Origin: Streptomyces geranii
GTDB taxonomy: Bacteria > Actinomycetota > Actinomycetes > Streptomycetales > Streptomycetaceae
Reading direction: 5' to 3'
Length of the DNA stretch: 64,000 nucleotides
NCBI RefSeq assembly: GCF_002954775.1
Contig: NZ_PJME01000053.1
Coordinates: 1 to 64,000 of the forward strand
Below are positions 50,359 through 58,325 of the stretch, in pieces. Below the pieces are notes generated by a model. It saw only the letters and a program-made list of their open reading frames with translations, was not told the origin of the DNA and searched no databases. Position 1 is the stretch's first letter. Each line of letters starts with the position of its first letter. Made by a program: the position numbers and the translations under genes.

Positions 50359-51267
50359 GTGCCGGAGACGTTTCCCTCGATCGACGCTCTCGACGTCCTC
50401 CTCGCCGACCTGCGGGTCGGTGAGGCGCGGCGCCGCCAGCTCGGCATGGTCCGCAGGGAGCTGGAGCAGGCCCTGGCCCGGGGCGCGCTGCCGGTCGGCG
50501 CCCGGCGCAGTCTGCGGCGGCTCCTCGAACGGGAGGCGCTGACGCCGTACGTCCGGCTCGCCCGCTCCGGTCAGCTGCGTGCCCGCCGGGTGAAGGGCGG
50601 CTTCCCGCCCACCTCGGAGGCGACCAACGAAGCTCGTGCCCAGTGCCTCGACCTGCTGTGTAAGGCGTACGGCCTGCCCGCGCCCCGGTTCGGTGCCGGC
50701 GGCCGGGTACCGCCCCGGCCCACCCCGGACTTCGGGGACCTCGCGGCCCTGCGCCGCCAACTCGACCAGGACCTCGGCGGCTACATGTCACCGGGCCACA
50801 CCCGGCTCACCGCGGTGGTCGCCCTCGTCCTGGACGCGGCGCCCCGGTCGGGGGAGCTGGTCGCCATGCGCCTGTCCCACCTGCAGCCCGGGGCGGTGTA
50901 CGTCGACCGGCGTCCGCAGCGCGGCGGCGAGCCGGACGGCGACTGGTTCGAGCTGTCGCCGATCGGCGCCGCGGCGCTCGGCCGGTGGCTGCCGCTGCGC
51001 AAGGACTACGTCGACCGCACCCACGGGACCAGCAAGCTGTGGGTCAGCCTGCACCCCAACCACGACGGCGTCCTGGACGCGGACGGGCAGGCCACCCTGC
51101 GGCCCGCCGGCGTGCCCCTGGAGGACAAGGGCATGACGGACAGCTACGCGGCCGGGCGCGCGCGGTACGGCCTGGACAAGCTCCCGCCCAAGCTGGAGCA
51201 GCTGCGGCGCGCGGTCCTCGAACAGACCCCACCGGTCGCCCTCGACCTGCCGGCCCCCGCCGCGTAG
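50359..51267 (+). CDS. Tyrosine-recombinase-like protein lacking most active-site residues
   Basis: 302 residues, GTG start. The first half is helical with R-rich patches (ARGALPVGARRSLRRLLEREAL). TRLTAVVALVLDAAPRSGELVAMRLSHLQPGAVYVDRRPQ matches the start of the tyrosine-recombinase catalytic domain, with the first Arg in PRSGEL. After that no H..R or terminal H..Y segment is recognisable (GMTDSYAAGRARYGLDKL). It may be an inactive DNA-binding relative, possibly a directionality or structural partner of the 48636 integrase. Streptomyces elements often carry such proteins of unknown role. Confidence 0.65.
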   Translation: MPETFPSIDALDVLLADLRVGEARRRQLGMVRRELEQALARGALPVGARRSLRRLLEREALTPYVRLARSGQLRARRVKGGFPPTSEATNEARAQCLDLLCKAYGLPAPRFGAGGRVPPRPTPDFGDLAALRRQLDQDLGGYMSPGHTRLTAVVALVLDAAPRSGELVAMRLSHLQPGAVYVDRRPQRGGEPDGDWFELSPIGAAALGRWLPLRKDYVDRTHGTSKLWVSLHPNHDGVLDADGQATLRPAGVPLEDKGMTDSYAAGRARYGLDKLPPKLEQLRRAVLEQTPPVALDLPAPAA

Positions 51268-51328
51268 TTCCCTCTTCCTTCTCGCTGCCCGACCTGGTCC
51301 GTCTTCCCGAAGGGCGCGGGCGCCCCAC

Positions 51329-51346
51329 AGGGCCTGTTATTACCGA
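51329..51346 (+). repeat. AGGGCCTGTTATTACCGA motif, copy 3
   Basis: Identical to the copy at 15089-15106; a palindrome of the AAAAACGG family follows directly at 51349. Confidence 0.6.
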
Positions 51347-51348
51347 GC

Positions 51349-51370
51349 GTAAAAACGGACGTTTTTGTAC
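51349..51370. repeat. AAAAACGG-type palindrome, copy 3
   Basis: Core AAAAACGGACGTTTTT at 51351-51366, flanked by GT and GTAC, between two convergent gene ends. Confidence 0.6.
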
Positions 51371-51421
51371 CAGGGGACGGCGCCCCCGGTCCACCGGGGG
51401 TTGGGTGCCCGCCCTGGGGAC

Positions 51422-52519
51422 CTACTCGTCGTCGTCGGCGGCCGTGGCGAGCAGGCCACCGAGCTGCAGCTTGACGAGGTTGAGGGCGGCGCGGGTGTCG
51501 TCCAGGGAGGAGGAGAGGAGTTCGGAGTGCTCCTCGGTCGTCTCTTCCAGGGCGCGGAACCGCTGGTGGAGCGCGATGGCTTCCTCGGTCTTGCCGCTGC
51601 GCTGGGCGGCGACGATGTCCTGGGCCAACTGGTCGAGGTCCTCCTTTGCCCGAGTGGTGAAGGCGGCGACGATCATCTCGCGCATCTCGTCCTGGTCGGG
51701 GAGAGGGACGCGGACGAAGTTGCTGCCCTGGCCGAACCGCTTGACCAGGTCCCTCAGCTTTCCGAGAGTCTCGGAGTGACGGCGGTTGACGAAGTAGACC
51801 CCACCGGTCGGCCTGATCTTGGTCCCGTCGAGGGACTCGACGTACCGGCGCAGGACACCACGGAGCTTGTCGCTGGTGAGGTAGGTGCAGCGGCGGCGGA
51901 ACGCGGCGCCGACGGCGTCGAGCATCTCCCGTACGGTCTCCTGCTCGGCCTCCGGGAGACGGGCGATGGCCGTGTTGTTCGGGCGGATGTCCAGGGTGCC
52001 GGCGCCTTCGGGACTGCCCTCGCTGCTGGCCCGGTGGAAGGTGCAGGTGGCCAGCTGGGTGTCGTACTTCAGGCTGCTGGCCTTCTCGTCACGGATCTCC
52101 CGCACCACGTGCCGGACGATCTGCTCACCGTCGCGGCGAACGGGCCGGACCATCAGGGTGGCGGCGTCGACCGGCTGACGGCCTCGGCGGCGGCCGTGGC
52201 GGCTGGCGGGACCGGTGGCGCGGGGATCGTCCAGGGGGTAGGTGACCCGGACCCCGTTCGGTCCGGTGACCCGCTCGAACGCGTCGACCTCGCGCACCGG
52301 CGGGGGCAGCAGGTCCTCGTCCAGGCCCAGCTCGCGGAACGCCGCTACTAGGTCGTCCCGGGTGACGTGCCCCTCGAAGACGCTGTAGAGGACCATGTGG
52401 CCGAGCAGCGGGGCGTCGTTCGTATCCATCGTCGCCGTGTAGGCGTCGAACACGACGTCGCCGGTCCCGGCGGACTCACCAGCGGTGGGCTGCGGCACAG
52501 GCGCGGAGGGCGTGGACAT
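51422..52519 (-). CDS. DUF6744-like third partner of the MoxR-VWA set
   Basis: 365 residues, ATG with AAGGAG upstream and an AAAAACGG-type palindrome 3 bases further up. Opens MSTPSAPVPQPTAGESAG, then a mixed fold (GHMVLYSVFEGHVTRDDLVAAFRELGLDEDLLPPPVREVDAFERVTG). LATCTFHRASSEGSPEGAGTLDIRPNN and GGVYFVNRRHSETLGKLRDLVKRFGQGSNFVRVPLPDQDEMREMI follow, with a long helical C-terminus. It matches my memory of DUF6744 proteins that accompany MoxR and VWA genes in actinobacteria, though not firmly. Confidence 0.6.
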   Translation of the reverse strand: MSTPSAPVPQPTAGESAGTGDVVFDAYTATMDTNDAPLLGHMVLYSVFEGHVTRDDLVAAFRELGLDEDLLPPPVREVDAFERVTGPNGVRVTYPLDDPRATGPASRHGRRRGRQPVDAATLMVRPVRRDGEQIVRHVVREIRDEKASSLKYDTQLATCTFHRASSEGSPEGAGTLDIRPNNTAIARLPEAEQETVREMLDAVGAAFRRRCTYLTSDKLRGVLRRYVESLDGTKIRPTGGVYFVNRRHSETLGKLRDLVKRFGQGSNFVRVPLPDQDEMREMIVAAFTTRAKEDLDQLAQDIVAAQRSGKTEEAIALHQRFRALEETTEEHSELLSSSLDDTRAALNLVKLQLGGLLATAADDDE

Positions 52520-52534
52520 GAACGGGACTCCTTA

Positions 52535-52552
52535 GCAAAAACGGACGTTTTA
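52535..52552. promoter_or_regulatory. AAAAACGG-type palindrome at the 52519 promoter
   Basis: GCAAAAACGGACGTTTTA; left arm perfect, right arm shorter. It ends three bases before the ribosome site of the 52519 gene, a position where a bound protein would block translation start or transcription. Confidence 0.6.
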
Positions 52553-52592
52553 GGTTTAGGGGGTCCTTCCCCCGGCCGGGGGAAGGCGGCCC

Positions 52593-54218
52593 TCAGATCA
52601 GGCGGAAGAGGTCGGCGGCCTGGCGGGTGTCGGTGAGGTCGTCGAGGGTGCGGAGGTTGTCGCACAGGGCGTCGAGGACGGAGCCGGGCTCGGCCGGGGC
52701 ACGGGCGCCGATGGCGATGCCGAAGCAGCGGAAGCCGAGTTGGTGCCGGGCGTCGTTCCAGCCGCGCATCCAGTCCTCGGTGACGTCGCACTCGCCGTCG
52801 GTGATGAGGACGATGTCGCCGCGCGGCCGGCCGTCGTCGTTGAACTCCGCGTCGAGTTGGTCGACCGCGACGGTGAGCGGGGCCTCGAAGTCGGTGCCGC
52901 CCCCGTAGTACGTCTCGGCGAAGGCGATGACGTCGGCGATGTCGACGGGCTGGGAGGCGGGGAACGGGTGCACGCTGACCTCGTTCTCGGAAGAGAAGAG
53001 GATGCCGACGAAGTCGCGGCGGGCGGCGCGGGCCTGGTCGAGCAGGGCGAGCGCGCACGCCTTGGCCCATGCCTCGCCGGTGACCCCGCTGCCGACCGGG
53101 AGGCTCATGGAGAAGGAGGTGTCGATACAGGCGATGATCGCGCCCTGCCCGGTGTACTGCTCGCCGCGGCTGTCGTACTGCATGAGCTGGGCCTCGGCGT
53201 AGCGGGCGGCGAACACCGCGCGCAGGGCAGGGATGCCGAGATGGGCCAGCTCGGAGGGCACGACTCGGGTGAGGTCGTCTCCGAGGGTGATCCCGACCAG
53301 TTCGCCCGGGGCGTTCTCCACGCGGCGGTCGCGCTCGCCCACGGCCATCTGCCGGAAGCGGCCGATGAGTTCGGCGAACTGGCCGATCCGGCCGGAGCGC
53401 AGCCGCTCGGCGAGCTGGGCGCGCTCGGCGTACGGCATCCGCTCCAGCTGCCCGGGGCCCACGCCCCACGCCCTCATCAGGGCGGCCTCCTCCTGGGCCT
53501 CCTCGACCGCCTCGTCCAGGGCGCGGCGGACGGCCGTACGGATGCCGGGGGCGGCCTGGGCGAGGGACTGCGCCGCGCGCTGGGCTGCGTCCTCGGCCTC
53601 CTGGCCGGCGGCGTCGGCCCGGTCGGCGGCCTGCCGTACGGCGTCGGCCTCGTCGTCGGGCACGTTGCCGTCCTCGTCGGCGGCCCCGGTCGCCTGGGCC
53701 AGTGCCTCGGCGAGGGCCTCGGCCGCTTCCTGCTCCGCTTCCTGCGCCTCCTTGGACTCTTCGGCCTGCTCGCGGGCGGTCCGGCTGTCCTCCAACATCC
53801 GGCGCAGGGCATCGGCCTGGGACAGCACGGCCATCGCCGCGGCGTAGGGGTCGCCGGAGGTCTCGCGGTGCAGGTCCTCGAACTCGGGGGCGTTCATCAT
53901 CGCCGCGACGATCTGGTGGTTGGGCACCCGGGAGGCGTCCATCTCCTCGCGCCCGCGCAGCTGGGGGGTCACCTTGTAGGCGGCGAGGTAGAGGTCACGG
54001 AGCAGGTCGGCGGTGTAGTCGTAGCGCTCGGTCAGCTCGTCTTCGAGGTCGCGCAGGGCGTCCGCCTGCTCGTACACCTCCTGCCAGGACATCGCGTCGA
54101 AGCGGTCCGCGACGACCGCGCCGGTGGCGCCGGGCGGGGGAGGGGACTGGGCCAGCCCCAGCCACTTCCCCGCACGCCCGACCAGGTCCTTCAACTTGGT
54201 GGTCAGCTTCTTCTTCAT
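52593..54218 (-). CDS. VWA-domain protein
   Basis: 541 residues, ATG with GAGGAGAGGGG upstream. The first 300 residues are helical and charged with long Glu/Ala stretches (AEEDGNVPDDEADAVRQAADRADAAGQEAEDAAQRAAQSLAQAAPGI). The VWA domain is near residues 350-541: GQGAIIACIDTSFSMSLPVG carries the MIDAS DxSxS (DTSFS), FYGGGTDFEAPL the MIDAS Thr, and IVLITDGECDV the distal Asp. MoxR/VWA pairs form cofactor-insertion or assembly chaperones; here the target is unknown. It lies 31 bases after MoxR and is read in the same direction. Confidence 0.88.
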   Translation of the reverse strand: MKKKLTTKLKDLVGRAGKWLGLAQSPPPPGATGAVVADRFDAMSWQEVYEQADALRDLEDELTERYDYTADLLRDLYLAAYKVTPQLRGREEMDASRVPNHQIVAAMMNAPEFEDLHRETSGDPYAAAMAVLSQADALRRMLEDSRTAREQAEESKEAQEAEQEAAEALAEALAQATGAADEDGNVPDDEADAVRQAADRADAAGQEAEDAAQRAAQSLAQAAPGIRTAVRRALDEAVEEAQEEAALMRAWGVGPGQLERMPYAERAQLAERLRSGRIGQFAELIGRFRQMAVGERDRRVENAPGELVGITLGDDLTRVVPSELAHLGIPALRAVFAARYAEAQLMQYDSRGEQYTGQGAIIACIDTSFSMSLPVGSGVTGEAWAKACALALLDQARAARRDFVGILFSSENEVSVHPFPASQPVDIADVIAFAETYYGGGTDFEAPLTVAVDQLDAEFNDDGRPRGDIVLITDGECDVTEDWMRGWNDARHQLGFRCFGIAIGARAPAEPGSVLDALCDNLRTLDDLTDTRQAADLFRLI

Positions 54219-54249
54219 CCCCGTCCCCTCTCCTCCTCGCGGTCCCGGC

Positions 54250-55455
54250 TCAGAGCTGGCTCTGGACCATCGAGGCGTCGACCCCGAGGGCCTCGGTCAG
54301 CACCCGGGCGTGCACCGCGCGCTGCCGCCCGATGACCCGGTCGATCGCGGTGGTCGACCGCCCGCTGCCCTCGGCCTCCTTGCGGAGCTTCACCAGCTTC
54401 TTGCCCGCGCGTGCGAGCTTGGTGTTGGCCTCTTTGATCGCCCAGTCGCTCAGGGCCTCGCGGGACTGTCCGGCCTTGGCGTCCAGTTGCGCCTCCAACT
54501 CCTCGATGGCGTCGGCGAGGTCGAGGGCCTCGCGCGCGTCCGGGTTGACCATCTGCAGGACCTCGCGCTCGACGACCGGGCGCTGCGCGGGGGAGTCCCA
54601 CAGCACGTGGGTCAGCACGGTCAGGTCGGTCTCACCCACCGACTCCCGCCCGTCGAGGTACGCGGACGCCTGCAGCAGCCGCACAGCCTGGCGCCAACGG
54701 CGGTCCGACGAGACCAGCTCCTGCCGGCGCAGCGCGGCCCGCAGCGTGCAGATCCCGTCCACGACCAGGTCGGGCACGACGACGGTGGGGACCTCCTTGG
54801 TCACCGCGCTCTGCAGCTGCTCCAGCGACACCGTGGTCCGGACTGGGATCGCCGGTTCGGTGACGGCGCCCCGGATCAGTGCCGCGAAGTTGCTCGGGTC
54901 GGCGAGGTAGCCGACCTCGATCCGTACGAGCAGCCGGTCGTAGATGGCGGCGGACTCCTCGCCGACGGGCAGTTCGTTCGAGGCCGTGATCGCGCTGATC
55001 AGCGGGCACCGGATCGGGGCGCCGCCGTTCTCCGGGTGGTAGAGCCGCTCGTTGAGGAAGGCCAACGTCTCGTTGAGTGCGGCCGTCGAGCACTTGAAGA
55101 TCTCGTCCATGAACGCGATGTGCGCGGTGGTCGCACGGCCCTCGTACACCTGCCGGTACTCGCCCTGGCTCAGTGCGCCGACGTCGATGGGGCCGAACAT
55201 CCGGGTGGGCGCCGTGAATTTCGACAGCAGGATCTCCCAGAGTTCCGCGCCCTCGATCCGGCCTGTCAGCTCCCGCGCCAGCTCGGACTTCGCCGTTCCC
55301 GGAGGGCCCAGCACGAGGGAGTGCTGCCCCGCCAGCATCGCCACGACCAGCGCCCGGACGACGTCGTCCCGCTCGAAGAAGCGGTCCGACAGCTCCCCGG
55401 TCACCGCCCGCAGCTGACCCGCCGTGTCCACCCCGCTGGCTTCCGCCACCGTCAC
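54250..55455 (-). CDS. MoxR-type AAA+ ATPase
   Basis: 401 residues from the GTG at 55455; the GTG six bases later has a better-spaced AAGGAG. SLVLGPPGTAKSELAREL is Walker A (residue ~48), AFMDEIFKCSTAAL is Walker B with a sensor-like loop, and LPVGEESAAIYDRLLVRIEVGYL carries the arginine-finger region. Length and motif order fit the MoxR/RavA family. The C-terminal 120 residues are a coiled coil. It would act with the VWA protein just downstream. A perfect 22-bp palindrome of the AAAAACGG family lies in its promoter. Confidence 0.9.
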   Translation of the reverse strand: MTVAEASGVDTAGQLRAVTGELSDRFFERDDVVRALVVAMLAGQHSLVLGPPGTAKSELARELTGRIEGAELWEILLSKFTAPTRMFGPIDVGALSQGEYRQVYEGRATTAHIAFMDEIFKCSTAALNETLAFLNERLYHPENGGAPIRCPLISAITASNELPVGEESAAIYDRLLVRIEVGYLADPSNFAALIRGAVTEPAIPVRTTVSLEQLQSAVTKEVPTVVVPDLVVDGICTLRAALRRQELVSSDRRWRQAVRLLQASAYLDGRESVGETDLTVLTHVLWDSPAQRPVVEREVLQMVNPDAREALDLADAIEELEAQLDAKAGQSREALSDWAIKEANTKLARAGKKLVKLRKEAEGSGRSTTAIDRVIGRQRAVHARVLTEALGVDASMVQSQL

Positions 55456-55520
55456 CAACTCCTTGGTCGCCGACCCCTCCCGGCCTCCCGGGCGAGGACA
55501 CCACGGTACCGAGATCCGAT

Positions 55521-55540
55521 GCAAAAACGGCCGTTTTTGC
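55521..55540. promoter_or_regulatory. AAAAACGG palindrome, best copy (MoxR promoter)
   Basis: GCAAAAACGGCCGTTTTTGC, perfect, extending one further base pair on each side. It is nested in an outer inverted repeat CCGAGAT (55509-55515) and ATCTCGG (55544-55550). It is about 65 bases from the MoxR start, and divergent from the small gene at 55633. Confidence 0.65.
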
Positions 55541-55632
55541 AGAATCTCGGGGTCCCCTTTCGGGCGAACTCTTGATGGCGCTGGCCGACAACCTTCTAGC
55601 CTGGCCCCATCGCAACACCGAAGGAGAAACCC

Positions 55633-55914
55633 GTGCCCACCACGTATCCGTCCGGCTTGCCTTCCGTCCCTGCAGACCGGTGGGGCGCCGAGAAGCTCGC
55701 CGACCTGGGCATCGAGCAACCCGACGAGGGGCGGCCGGTCGCGGTCGCCGACTTCGTCCTCAACGCCGACTCCGCCCAACAGGCCGAGCAGCGCCTGCTC
55801 GCCTACATCGACAACGACTACGAGGACGACCTGCGGGGCGCAACAGCAACGGCGGCCGACGAATCGTCCCCGGGTCGCTGGCGGGTGACTCTGCGGGTGC
55901 CAGGGGAGTTCTGA
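55633..55914 (+). CDS. Small hypothetical protein
   Basis: 93 residues, GTG with GAAGGAGA upstream. VAVADFVLNADSAQQAEQRLLAYIDNDYEDDLRGA then SSPGRWRVTLRVPGEF is a strand-helix-strand pattern with a strand-rich end. It is weakly reminiscent of RraB-type inhibitors of RNase E by size and layout, but I would not assign it. Divergent from MoxR and convergent with the 55921 gene. Confidence 0.6.
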   Translation: MPTTYPSGLPSVPADRWGAEKLADLGIEQPDEGRPVAVADFVLNADSAQQAEQRLLAYIDNDYEDDLRGATATAADESSPGRWRVTLRVPGEF

Positions 55915-55920
55915 CCCGAG

Positions 55921-56193
55921 TCAGGCGGCTCGTCGCCGGGGAGATCGTCCGCCGGGGTTGGGGAGGTTCCGGGCTCGGCGCTCGGCGTGCCGGGCTCGCA
56001 TCGCGCAGGACCGGCAGGCGCCGATGCCGTCGCGGACCTGGCGGAACCGTGGGGTCACCTGTGCCCCGCACTCCGTGCAGCGGCAGGGCCAGGGGACGTT
56101 GTACCCCGGGTACGGCCCCTCGGGTTCGAGGCCAGCAGCGCGCATGACCATGTCGGCGTAGATGAACTGCAGGGTGTCCGGCAGTTTGGTCAC
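55921..56193 (-). CDS. Small treble-clef zinc protein
   Basis: 90 residues. WPCRCTECGAQVTPRFRQVRDGIGACRSCAMRARHAERRAR is a typical small zinc motif (C.C..CG ... G.G.CR.C) found in plasmid and restriction-linked proteins of Streptomyces. The preceding TLQFIYADMVMRAAGLEPEGP is helical. It may bind DNA or RNA. It lies 22 bases after the end of the pseudo-caspase gene on the same strand. Confidence 0.65.
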   Translation of the reverse strand: MTKLPDTLQFIYADMVMRAAGLEPEGPYPGYNVPWPCRCTECGAQVTPRFRQVRDGIGACRSCAMRARHAERRARNLPNPGGRSPRRRAA

Positions 56194-56214
56194 CTCGTCC
56201 CCTCCCTCGTCCGC

Positions 56215-57717
56215 TCAGCGCCCGCCGGTCGCGGCGTGCAGGTACTGGAGCCGCTCCTGGGCCGTGGCCACGTGTCGCCGGTCGAGCGAGGGCAGGGCCC
56301 GCAGCAGGCTGATCAGTTCCGGTGCGCACGCGATGGCATCCCTGGGGGTCGGGATCATCGCCCAGCAGTAGTGCGCGCTCGTCGCTGCGGCCATCACCTC
56401 CGGCGCATCCGGGGCCTGGTGCGCGAGGCGGGTCCGGCCGGCCGCGACCCACAGCTGGGTGGCGAGCAGCCACCGGCCCTCCATCTTCGCCAAGTCGGCG
56501 CGGATCTCTGTCCATTGCGTCGCCTGGGGGGAGTCGACCCCGTAGGCGTGCAGGGTGTGCTGCTCCCACGCCTGGGCCAGCTGCGCGGCTTCGTGGAACC
56601 GCCCGGCCGCGGCCAGTTCGTGGATGTGCGGGCGGGGGTCCGGCTGCACCGGCGGGGCCGGCGGCTGCGCCACGGGCACCGGCTGGGGCACGGGCACGGG
56701 AGCCGGGTACTGGTACGCCGAAGCTGGCGCGGGCTGGGGCACGGGAGCCGCGACGGGCGGGCTCGGCCGGGGCGGAACCTGCTGCTGAGGTGCCTGCTGG
56801 GGGACCGGCACAGTGCGGGACTCGGCCTGTACGGTCCGGTCGACGTCCGGGACCCGCTGGTGTGCCCCCGGCGGGAGTTCGTAGGTGATCGCCTCGTCCC
56901 ACGGGATCTCGTCCGGGCGTCGCTGGGGCTCCGGCTCGGGCTGGCGGCGGCCGGGGAGCCGCTGCAGCAGGGAGGTGTCCCCGGCGAGCAGGCGCTGAAG
57001 GTTGGACACCGGCGGCCGGGGCACGGGCGCGGTGATCTCCGGGGCGGCCGGGATGATGAACGTGCCCGGGGGGAGTGCGGCGGAGCCGACGGTGAGGGCG
57101 TGCAGTCGGCTGCTGGCGGGCCGGTCGGGGTTGAGCCGCAGCTGCTCGATCCAGTGCCGGGTGTAGGTGCTGGCTCCGTGGCTGCCGGGGAATCCGGGCG
57201 GGGCGATGACGCCGTACGTCTCGGCGGACGCGGTGTCGGGCAGCGTGCCGTACTCCTGGAGCAGGGGCCAGGCGTGCTTGTCGGCGGCGAGGTCGAGCAG
57301 GATCGTCGTCAGGCCCGCCGGCCGGGTGCGCAGCTCGGCGCCCAGCCACTCCCACGGCAGCGCGGTGTAGCGGGTGGTGGACGTGGTGCTGCCCGGCAGG
57401 GCGAGGTGCAGCTGCTGGCGCCGGTCGGCGGTGAGGCGGCCGGAGAGGTAGACCAGCAGCGGTCCGGGGGTCGCGGCGGCCGTGCGCAGCCTCATCAGCA
57501 GGGCGTTCTGGTCGCGGATGCCGTCGAGGTACGTGGTGTCGCTCGGGACGTTGCTGCCCAGCAGCACGGGGGTGGGAACGATGGCCAGTGCCGCGAGGTT
57601 GGCGGACGGCTCGACCTGGACGGTGCGGCGTCGGCTGGCGACGTCTCCTGCGATCAGTAGTACGTGCCCTCGCTGCTGGTCCGCCCCGTTGGTCTGCATG
57701 TACAGCACCGTACTCAT
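56215..57717 (-). CDS. Caspase-like fold protein without catalytic residues, TPR-like tail
   Basis: 500 residues from the ATG at 57717 (a TTG immediately precedes it). Near residues 88-150, GPLLVYLSGRLTADRRQQLHLALP and TRYTALPWEWLGAELRTRPAGLTTILLDLAADKHAW align with the bacterial caspase pattern vYfaGHG...l.La.......tal....l...........vllDcC. The catalytic His is Arg (GR) and the catalytic Cys position is Leu/Ala (LDLAAD), so it is probably an inactive pseudo-caspase. A long Pro/Gln-rich stretch (about 260-370) and a helical C-terminus (HELAAAGRFHEAAQLAQAWEQHTLHAYG) follow. It may be a scaffold or sensor. It starts directly at a terminator hairpin. Confidence 0.62.
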   Translation of the reverse strand: MSTVLYMQTNGADQQRGHVLLIAGDVASRRRTVQVEPSANLAALAIVPTPVLLGSNVPSDTTYLDGIRDQNALLMRLRTAAATPGPLLVYLSGRLTADRRQQLHLALPGSTTSTTRYTALPWEWLGAELRTRPAGLTTILLDLAADKHAWPLLQEYGTLPDTASAETYGVIAPPGFPGSHGASTYTRHWIEQLRLNPDRPASSRLHALTVGSAALPPGTFIIPAAPEITAPVPRPPVSNLQRLLAGDTSLLQRLPGRRQPEPEPQRRPDEIPWDEAITYELPPGAHQRVPDVDRTVQAESRTVPVPQQAPQQQVPPRPSPPVAAPVPQPAPASAYQYPAPVPVPQPVPVAQPPAPPVQPDPRPHIHELAAAGRFHEAAQLAQAWEQHTLHAYGVDSPQATQWTEIRADLAKMEGRWLLATQLWVAAGRTRLAHQAPDAPEVMAAATSAHYCWAMIPTPRDAIACAPELISLLRALPSLDRRHVATAQERLQYLHAATGGR

Positions 57718-57718
57718 C

Positions 57719-57763
57719 AAGACCGACAGCCCCGGCAGGGTTTCTGCCGGGGCTGTCGGTCTT
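57719..57763 (-). terminator. Strong hairpin ending the 57.8-64 kb operon
   Basis: Perfect 20-bp arms (AAGACCGACAGCCCCGGCAG and complement) around GGTTT, with the start of the pseudo-caspase gene immediately after it on the minus strand. Little or no room for a promoter or ribosome site remains. Confidence 0.78.
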
Positions 57764-57782
57764 GCGGGGGTTGGTCGCGGTG

Positions 57783-58325
57783 TCAGATGTCGATGTCGTG
57801 CTCGTCGACCTCGGGGTCGAGGTCCTCGTCGACCTGGTGCTCGGCGGCCTCGGTGGGGCCGCCGCTGAGGAGGTGCTCGGCGACCTGGTCCCCGAGCACC
57901 TCTCGGGCCCGCTGGTCGCCATGGGCCATGGCCTGCCGGAACAGGGTCTGGTTTGCCTCCGAGTTGCTGAACACGTCGTACTCGGGGTGACGTCGCCAGA
58001 ACTCATCGACAGCGGCGTCCCGGGCGTCCAGGGTGGCGCGCTCGGCCGGGTCGAAGGGGCTGGGATTCGCGGGGATCGCGCCGGCGGCCTCGGCGGCGGG
58101 CATGATCTCCTCGTCCCAGACGCACGCGGCGTACTCCGGGTCCATGCCGGACTCCGTGATGTACCGCGCGCGCTGGTCCTCGCCGTATCCGGCGGCCGTC
58201 AGCGTCTGCTGGTAGGCGTCGTGCAGCTGCTCGTGGTCCGCGACGTCGTCGGCGGAGACGGTGACCGGCGCCCACGGGTCCGCGGGCTCCGTCTGCTGGG
58301 CCTGGTCGTGCTTCTCGCCGTTCAA
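57783..58325 (-). CDS. Acidic-tailed hypothetical protein
   Basis: 180 residues from a TTG with GGAGGG upstream, overlapping the Gp37-like stop (TTGA). NGEKHDQAQQTEP and then helical segments (DDVADHEQLHDAYQQTLTAAGYGEDQRARYITESGMDPEYAACVWDEEIMP; DAAVDEFWRRHPEYDVFSNSEANQTLFRQAMAHGDQRAREVLGDQ). Ends DEHDIDI, one of six proteins here with such a tail. No family recognised. Last gene before the terminator. Confidence 0.68.
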   Translation of the reverse strand: MNGEKHDQAQQTEPADPWAPVTVSADDVADHEQLHDAYQQTLTAAGYGEDQRARYITESGMDPEYAACVWDEEIMPAAEAAGAIPANPSPFDPAERATLDARDAAVDEFWRRHPEYDVFSNSEANQTLFRQAMAHGDQRAREVLGDQVAEHLLSGGPTEAAEHQVDEDLDPEVDEHDIDI

